From: an uncultured Bacilli bacterium
GTDB taxonomy: Bacteria > Bacillota_I > Bacilli_A > RF39 > UBA660
Length of the DNA: 8,278 nt
Assembly (NCBI GenBank): GCA_947624695.1
Contig: CANQLN010000040.1
Span: 1 to 8,278 of the forward strand
Direction: 5' to 3'
Shown: positions 5,579-8,278 of the stretch, in pieces
How the letters are laid out: each line of letters begins with the position of its first letter
Numbering within the stretch: the first letter of the stretch is position 1
The notes under the pieces: model-generated
Database searches by the model: none
What the model was told of the DNA's origin: nothing
Seen by the model: only the letters and a program-made list of their open reading frames with translations
Made by a program: the position numbers and the translations under genes

Positions 5579-5974
5579 ATGAAGTATCTTAATAAATTTA
5601 TTCAAAAATATAATGTTTTAATTAAATATATTACTGTGGCTATATTAAGTTTTATCTTAGATATTTTGCTTTTTAATTTATTTAATCATTTTTGGTTAAA
5701 TATTATTTTAGCTACCATTTTAGCCCGCATTATTTCTTCCACTTTTAATTTTCTTCTTAACCGGAATAAAGTTTTTAAAAGTAGTAGTAAGGCTAGCATT
5801 GCTTTATTAAAATATTTTTCTTTAGTTATAATCCAAATGTTAGTATCAGCTTTTTCGGTAGATATTCTTGCTAAATTTATTTTAATCAATCCCACTTTTA
5901 TTAAGATCCCAGTTGAATTTATCTTATTTATTTGTAATTATTTAATTCAAAAATTTTTAATTTTTGCAAAATAA
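5579..5974 (+). CDS. GtrA-family small membrane protein
   Basis: A 131-residue protein with four hydrophobic segments, the usual size and topology of the GtrA family. Seen in sequence: LIKYITVAILSFILDILLFN (14-33) matching the first helix with its conserved Asp, then ARIISSTFNFLLNRNKVF (about 49-66), which is the family's R-x-x-S-x-x-x-N-F-x-x-N-(R/K)-x-x-x-F signature. A related N-Y-L-I-Q-K-F-x-I-F motif closes the last helix. Known members help move or present undecaprenyl-phosphate-linked glucose for O-antigen, teichoic acid or other envelope glycosylation. No glycosyltransferase lies nearby, so the substrate is open. It begins 14 bp after the transglutaminase-like gene with a weak ribosome site (AAAGTGG, 5565-5571) and no promoter of its own, so the two are co-transcribed. 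No terminator is visible after it. Confidence 0.85.
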   Translation: MKYLNKFIQKYNVLIKYITVAILSFILDILLFNLFNHFWLNIILATILARIISSTFNFLLNRNKVFKSSSKASIALLKYFSLVIIQMLVSAFSVDILAKFILINPTFIKIPVEFILFICNYLIQKFLIFAK

Positions 5975-5996
5975 TAATTATTTCATAAAACTTTCA

Positions 5997-6025
5997 TTGT
6001 TAAGAAGGGAATAATATTGTATAAT
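5997..6025 (+). promoter_or_regulatory. Promoter of the acyl-CoA synthetase gene
   Basis: TTGTTA (5997-6002, four of six) lies 17 bp before a perfect -10 TATAAT (6020-6025), predicting a start near 6032. Because no terminator separates this gene from the GtrA-like gene, read-through from the upstream operon may add to expression. Confidence 0.65.
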
Positions 6026-6058
6026 TTTAATAGGGTTAGATAGAAAGAGGATATTTTT

Positions 6059-7774
6059 ATGCCAAAAAATAAAGATAATTTTTTATGGGAAAAATATTAT
6101 ACTAAAGAAGAATTAAAAGTAAATATTCCTAATTTATCATTATATGATTACATGCGGGAAGAAACAAAAAAATTTCAAAATGAATATGTCTTTAACTATT
6201 TTGGAAGAAAAATGACTTATAAAGTTTTTTTTGATTATATTGAATTATGTGCCAAAAGTTTAAAATATTTAGGTGTTAAAAAGGGCGATGTTGTAACTAT
6301 TTGTATGCCTAATACTCCAGAAGCTGCCATATCATTTTTTGCTATCAATAAAATTGGAGCTATTTCCAATATGGTGCATCCTTTATCAGCCGAAGAAGAA
6401 ATTAAAGAATATTTAGTTAAAACAAAAAGCACTTTACTAATTGCTTTGAATCAATGTTATAGTAAAATTAAAAATATTATTAAAGAGACTAACGTTCAAA
6501 AAGTAGTAATTGCTAGTCCTTCCGATTCAATGCCGGTTTTACTTAATACGGTTTATAATGTGACTATGGGAAGAAAAGAAGAAAGTCCGGACGCAAGTAA
6601 TAATTTATATCTGTTCTGGAAAAAATTTATTAATTTAGGAAAATATTATCAAGGCGAAATAAAAGAAAAATTAAGTAAAGATGATATCGCTACTTATCTT
6701 CACAGTGGAGGCACTACGGGTATTCCGAAAACGATTACTTTATCTAATCGGAGTATCATCGGAGTTAATGAACAAGCCAAAGTCTTTTTCCCCGAAGCTA
6801 AAGTGGGAGATTCCTTACTTTTAGTTTTGCCAATATTCCATTGCTTAGGTTTAGTCGTGGGGCTTTTTATTCCGATTTGCCGGGGAGCCACTTGTATTTT
6901 AGTGCCGCAATTTGACGCCAAAAGATTTGATAAATTACTCGTTCGTTATAAACCAAACTTTTTACTGGGTGTTCCCACTTTATTTGAAGCTATGCTTAAA
7001 AATAAACATATGAAAAATGTTTCACTAAAAGATGTTAAAGCTTTAATCTCGGGAGGAGATACTTTATCACCTCAAAGAAATGAAGCTGTTAATGACTTTC
7101 TAAAGAGTCATGGCTCTAAAGCCAAAATTATTCAAGGCTATGGCATGACTGAAACTACGGGACCTGTTTGTTATGGCACTAAAGGCAGTAATAAACTCGG
7201 AAGTGTCGGAATCCCTCTTCCAGGTAATATTATAAAAATATGTGATCCTAAAACTTATAAAGAAATGCCTAATGGGGAAGTTGGGGAAATATGTATCCAT
7301 AGTTTTGTCGTTATGGATGGCTATTTAAATGATAAGAAAGCTACCGATAATGTGTTTAAACTTCATGATGATGGTCGAAAATATATTCACACTGGCGATT
7401 TAGGTTATATGGATCCCGATGGTGTCGTTTTCTATGTTCAAAGAATTAAAAGAATTATTGTCTCTTCTGGTTATAATGTTTATCCTGAATATATTGAAAG
7501 AGTTTTAAAAGATCATCCTTATATAAAAGATGCTTGTGTAGTTGGAGTTCCTCATTCTTATAAACAAGAAGTAGCTAAAGCGTTTATTATTTTACAAGAT
7601 GATGTAGAAGAAAGCTATACAGTTAAAAAAGAAATAATGGATTATGCTAAAAAGAATTTAGCTCATTATATGTTACCAAGAGAGTATATTTATAAAAAAG
7701 AATTTCCCAAAACTAAATTAGCTAAAACGGATTATTTAGCTTTAAGAGAAGAATTAGTTGGTAAAAAAGACTAA
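6059..7774 (+). CDS. AMP-binding acyl-CoA synthetase (fatty-acid CoA ligase-like)
   Basis: A 571-residue enzyme of the adenylate-forming superfamily. These enzymes activate a carboxylic acid with ATP to an acyl-AMP and then usually transfer it to coenzyme A. All core motifs are visible: the phosphate-binding loop HSGGTTGIPK (215-224), YGMTETTG (361-368), the ribose-binding TGD (445-447), the hinge region RIKRIIVSSGYNVYPEYIE (462-480), and the C-terminal PKTKLAK (550-556) carrying the probable catalytic K556. Two positions differ from the usual consensus: the Gly before the catalytic Lys is Ala555, and the usual acidic residue of the hinge R-x-K-D pattern is R465. Both occur within the broad superfamily but may affect the domain swing between half-reactions. 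Length and the absence of a carrier-protein domain fit a stand-alone ligase. The substrate is probably a medium- or long-chain acid, but this is inferred from overall similarity. The start has a good ribosome site (AAAGAGG, 6044-6050, 8 nt away). Confidence 0.88.
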   Translation: MPKNKDNFLWEKYYTKEELKVNIPNLSLYDYMREETKKFQNEYVFNYFGRKMTYKVFFDYIELCAKSLKYLGVKKGDVVTICMPNTPEAAISFFAINKIGAISNMVHPLSAEEEIKEYLVKTKSTLLIALNQCYSKIKNIIKETNVQKVVIASPSDSMPVLLNTVYNVTMGRKEESPDASNNLYLFWKKFINLGKYYQGEIKEKLSKDDIATYLHSGGTTGIPKTITLSNRSIIGVNEQAKVFFPEAKVGDSLLLVLPIFHCLGLVVGLFIPICRGATCILVPQFDAKRFDKLLVRYKPNFLLGVPTLFEAMLKNKHMKNVSLKDVKALISGGDTLSPQRNEAVNDFLKSHGSKAKIIQGYGMTETTGPVCYGTKGSNKLGSVGIPLPGNIIKICDPKTYKEMPNGEVGEICIHSFVVMDGYLNDKKATDNVFKLHDDGRKYIHTGDLGYMDPDGVVFYVQRIKRIIVSSGYNVYPEYIERVLKDHPYIKDACVVGVPHSYKQEVAKAFIILQDDVEESYTVKKEIMDYAKKNLAHYMLPREYIYKKEFPKTKLAKTDYLALREELVGKKD

Positions 7775-7784
7775 TTCTTTTTTA
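7762..7784 (+). terminator. Possible weak terminator at the acyl-CoA synthetase stop
   Basis: TAAAAAAGA (7762-7770) pairs with TCTTTTTTA (7776-7784), nine pairs with only one G-C. The TAA stop (7772-7774) is inside the 5-nt loop. The stem supplies its own U tract, but its near-total A-T content makes it weak. The hairpin at 7828-7859 may be the effective terminator. Confidence 0.4.
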
Positions 7785-7827
7785 TAATTAATAATAACGA
7801 TATATAGGTAAATAAGAGTTTAACTTG

Positions 7828-7859
7828 TAAATAAGTGCTACGAGCACTTTATTTGTTTT
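7828..7859 (+). terminator. Probable terminator after the acyl-CoA synthetase gene
   Basis: AAATAAGTGCT (7829-7839) pairs with AGCACTTTATTT (7843-7854) with one bulged T and loop ACG. The G-C-containing inner half GTGCT/AGCAC makes it stable. T-rich sequence TTTATTTGTTTT (7848-7859) forms and follows the descending arm. It ends the acyl-CoA synthetase transcript before the next gene. Confidence 0.55.
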
Positions 7860-7900
7860 GAAAATAAAATTATAATTTAATTGTACAATAATACGACACA

Positions 7901-7928
7901 ATGGTATTAAATTTTAATTTAATACCAT
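7901..7928. repeat. 13-bp perfect inverted repeat, possible operator
   Basis: ATGGTATTAAATT (7901-7913) is mirrored exactly by AATTTAATACCAT (7916-7928) with a 2-bp spacer. It lies 52-79 bp before the start of the exported-protein gene at 7980. A weak promoter could overlap it, with TTGTAC (7881-7886) and TATTAA (7905-7910) 18 bp apart and the -10 inside the left arm. A smaller palindrome, ATTGTACAAT, lies at 7880-7889. A repressor operator would explain the arrangement. It has no T tract, so it is not a typical terminator. Confidence 0.5.
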
Positions 7929-7979
7929 ATTAATATTGAAGAGTATTTTCGGTATGTTAAACAAAAAGGAAGTAGTAAT

Positions 7980-8278
7980 ATGGAGAAAGATAATAAAAAG
8001 AAAGTGATAATCGGAACAACCACAGCAATAGTATTTCTAATAGTATTAGTAATAAGTGCAACATATGCCTTTTATACCTTAAATGTCACCGATAGTGAAA
8101 CAAATACAAATATAAATATTGAAACAGGAAAAGCTAATGTGGTATCAATAGAACAAGGAGTAGAAAATATTCATATTAATCTATCAGTATCAGATATGGC
8201 AAGTAATAGCCTAAATAAAGAATATTATGCTACAGATAAGACAGAAGAAAATTATAAAACAGATAAAACAGAAGGAAC
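7980..8278 (+). CDS. Exported TasA/camelysin-like protein, 3' part beyond window
   Basis: The frame from ATG 7980 stays open to the window edge, giving the first 99 residues. AAGGA (7966-7970) lies 9 nt before the ATG. A Lys-rich start (KDNKKK) is followed by one hydrophobic segment at about 9-27 that ends in SATYAFYTL. This ATYAFY-type junction is common at the N-terminus of SipW-dependent, TasA/camelysin-like exported proteins in Firmicutes. The following stretch, rich in Asn, Thr and Glu with alternating hydrophobic residues (NINIETGKANVVSIE), looks like beta-strand structure of a secreted domain. Residues from about 84 on contain TDKTE twice. Ile is mostly ATA and Thr mostly ACA (ten ACA, three ACC, no ACT), unlike the ATT- and ACT-preferring genes upstream, which hints at a different origin or expression class. 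Fibre or surface-matrix function is inferred from the family only. Confidence 0.65.
   Translation, partial: MEKDNKKKVIIGTTTAIVFLIVLVISATYAFYTLNVTDSETNTNINIETGKANVVSIEQGVENIHINLSVSDMASNSLNKEYYATDKTEENYKTDKTEG
8232..8276 (+). repeat. Two 18-bp tandem-like repeats at the window edge
   Basis: ACAGATAAGACAGAAGAA (8232-8249) recurs as ACAGATAAAACAGAAGGA (8259-8276) with two mismatches and a 27-bp period, so the frame is kept (TDKTEE and TDKTEG). It could be the beginning of a longer Thr/Lys/Glu repeat tract, but the window stops here. Confidence 0.55.

Noticed and set aside
548..7774. Mycoplasma-type code with TGA as tryptophan
   Set aside because: All thirteen tryptophans in the six complete genes are TGG and no gene contains an in-frame TGA.
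1..8278. CRISPR array, defence system or mobile element
   Set aside because: There are no regularly spaced repeats, no cas, nuclease, transposase, integrase or toxin-antitoxin-like reading frames; the repeats seen are isolated pairs or palindromes.

Overview
The window comes from a very AT-rich, low-GC Gram-positive genome, most likely an uncultured gut lineage of Bacilli or Mollicutes relatives. I infer this from base composition, strong Shine-Dalgarno sites, canonical sigma-A-type promoters (TTGACA-like, 16-18 bp, TATAAT) and intrinsic terminators with GNRA loops. The genetic code looks standard. Every tryptophan in the six complete genes is TGG, none of these genes has an in-frame TGA, and stops are TAA or TAG.

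Layout. Bases 1-547 hold no intact gene. They contain a weak terminator for something upstream (10-38), a promoter, a roughly 107-nt structured RNA ending in a clean terminator (about 147-253), a perfect 52-bp palindrome overlapping that terminator (243-294), and a relic of a Nudix hydrolase (302-370). I see nothing convincing in 371-486, and the promoter of the next gene follows. A secreted Ala/Glu/Lys-rich coiled-coil protein (548-1963) has its own promoter and terminator. Next is an unrecognised 285-aa protein with an internal domain duplication (2145-3002). It converges on a seven-helix Bax inhibitor-1/YccA family membrane protein on the minus strand (3039-3854), and the two share a bidirectional terminator. 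Divergent promoters in 3855-3980 serve this membrane protein and a two-gene operon. That operon encodes a cytoplasmic transglutaminase-like protein with a Cys-His-Asp triad (3981-5564) and a small GtrA-family membrane protein (5579-5974). An acyl-CoA synthetase of the AMP-binding superfamily follows with its own promoter (6059-7774). After hairpins and a 13-bp inverted repeat, the window ends inside a gene for an exported, TasA/camelysin-like protein (7980 to the edge), whose codon use differs from its neighbours.

How the genes fit together. The window reads as mostly monocistronic chromosomal genes rather than one assembled system. The one supported operon is the transglutaminase-like plus GtrA pair. 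GtrA proteins usually act in polyprenyl-linked sugar transfer and cell-envelope glycosylation, so an envelope role for the pair is possible but only inferred. The least explained parts are the structured RNA with its adjacent palindrome and Nudix relic, the duplicated-domain protein, and the large uncharacterised flanks of the transglutaminase-like protein. I see no CRISPR array, tRNA, rRNA, transposase or phage gene.
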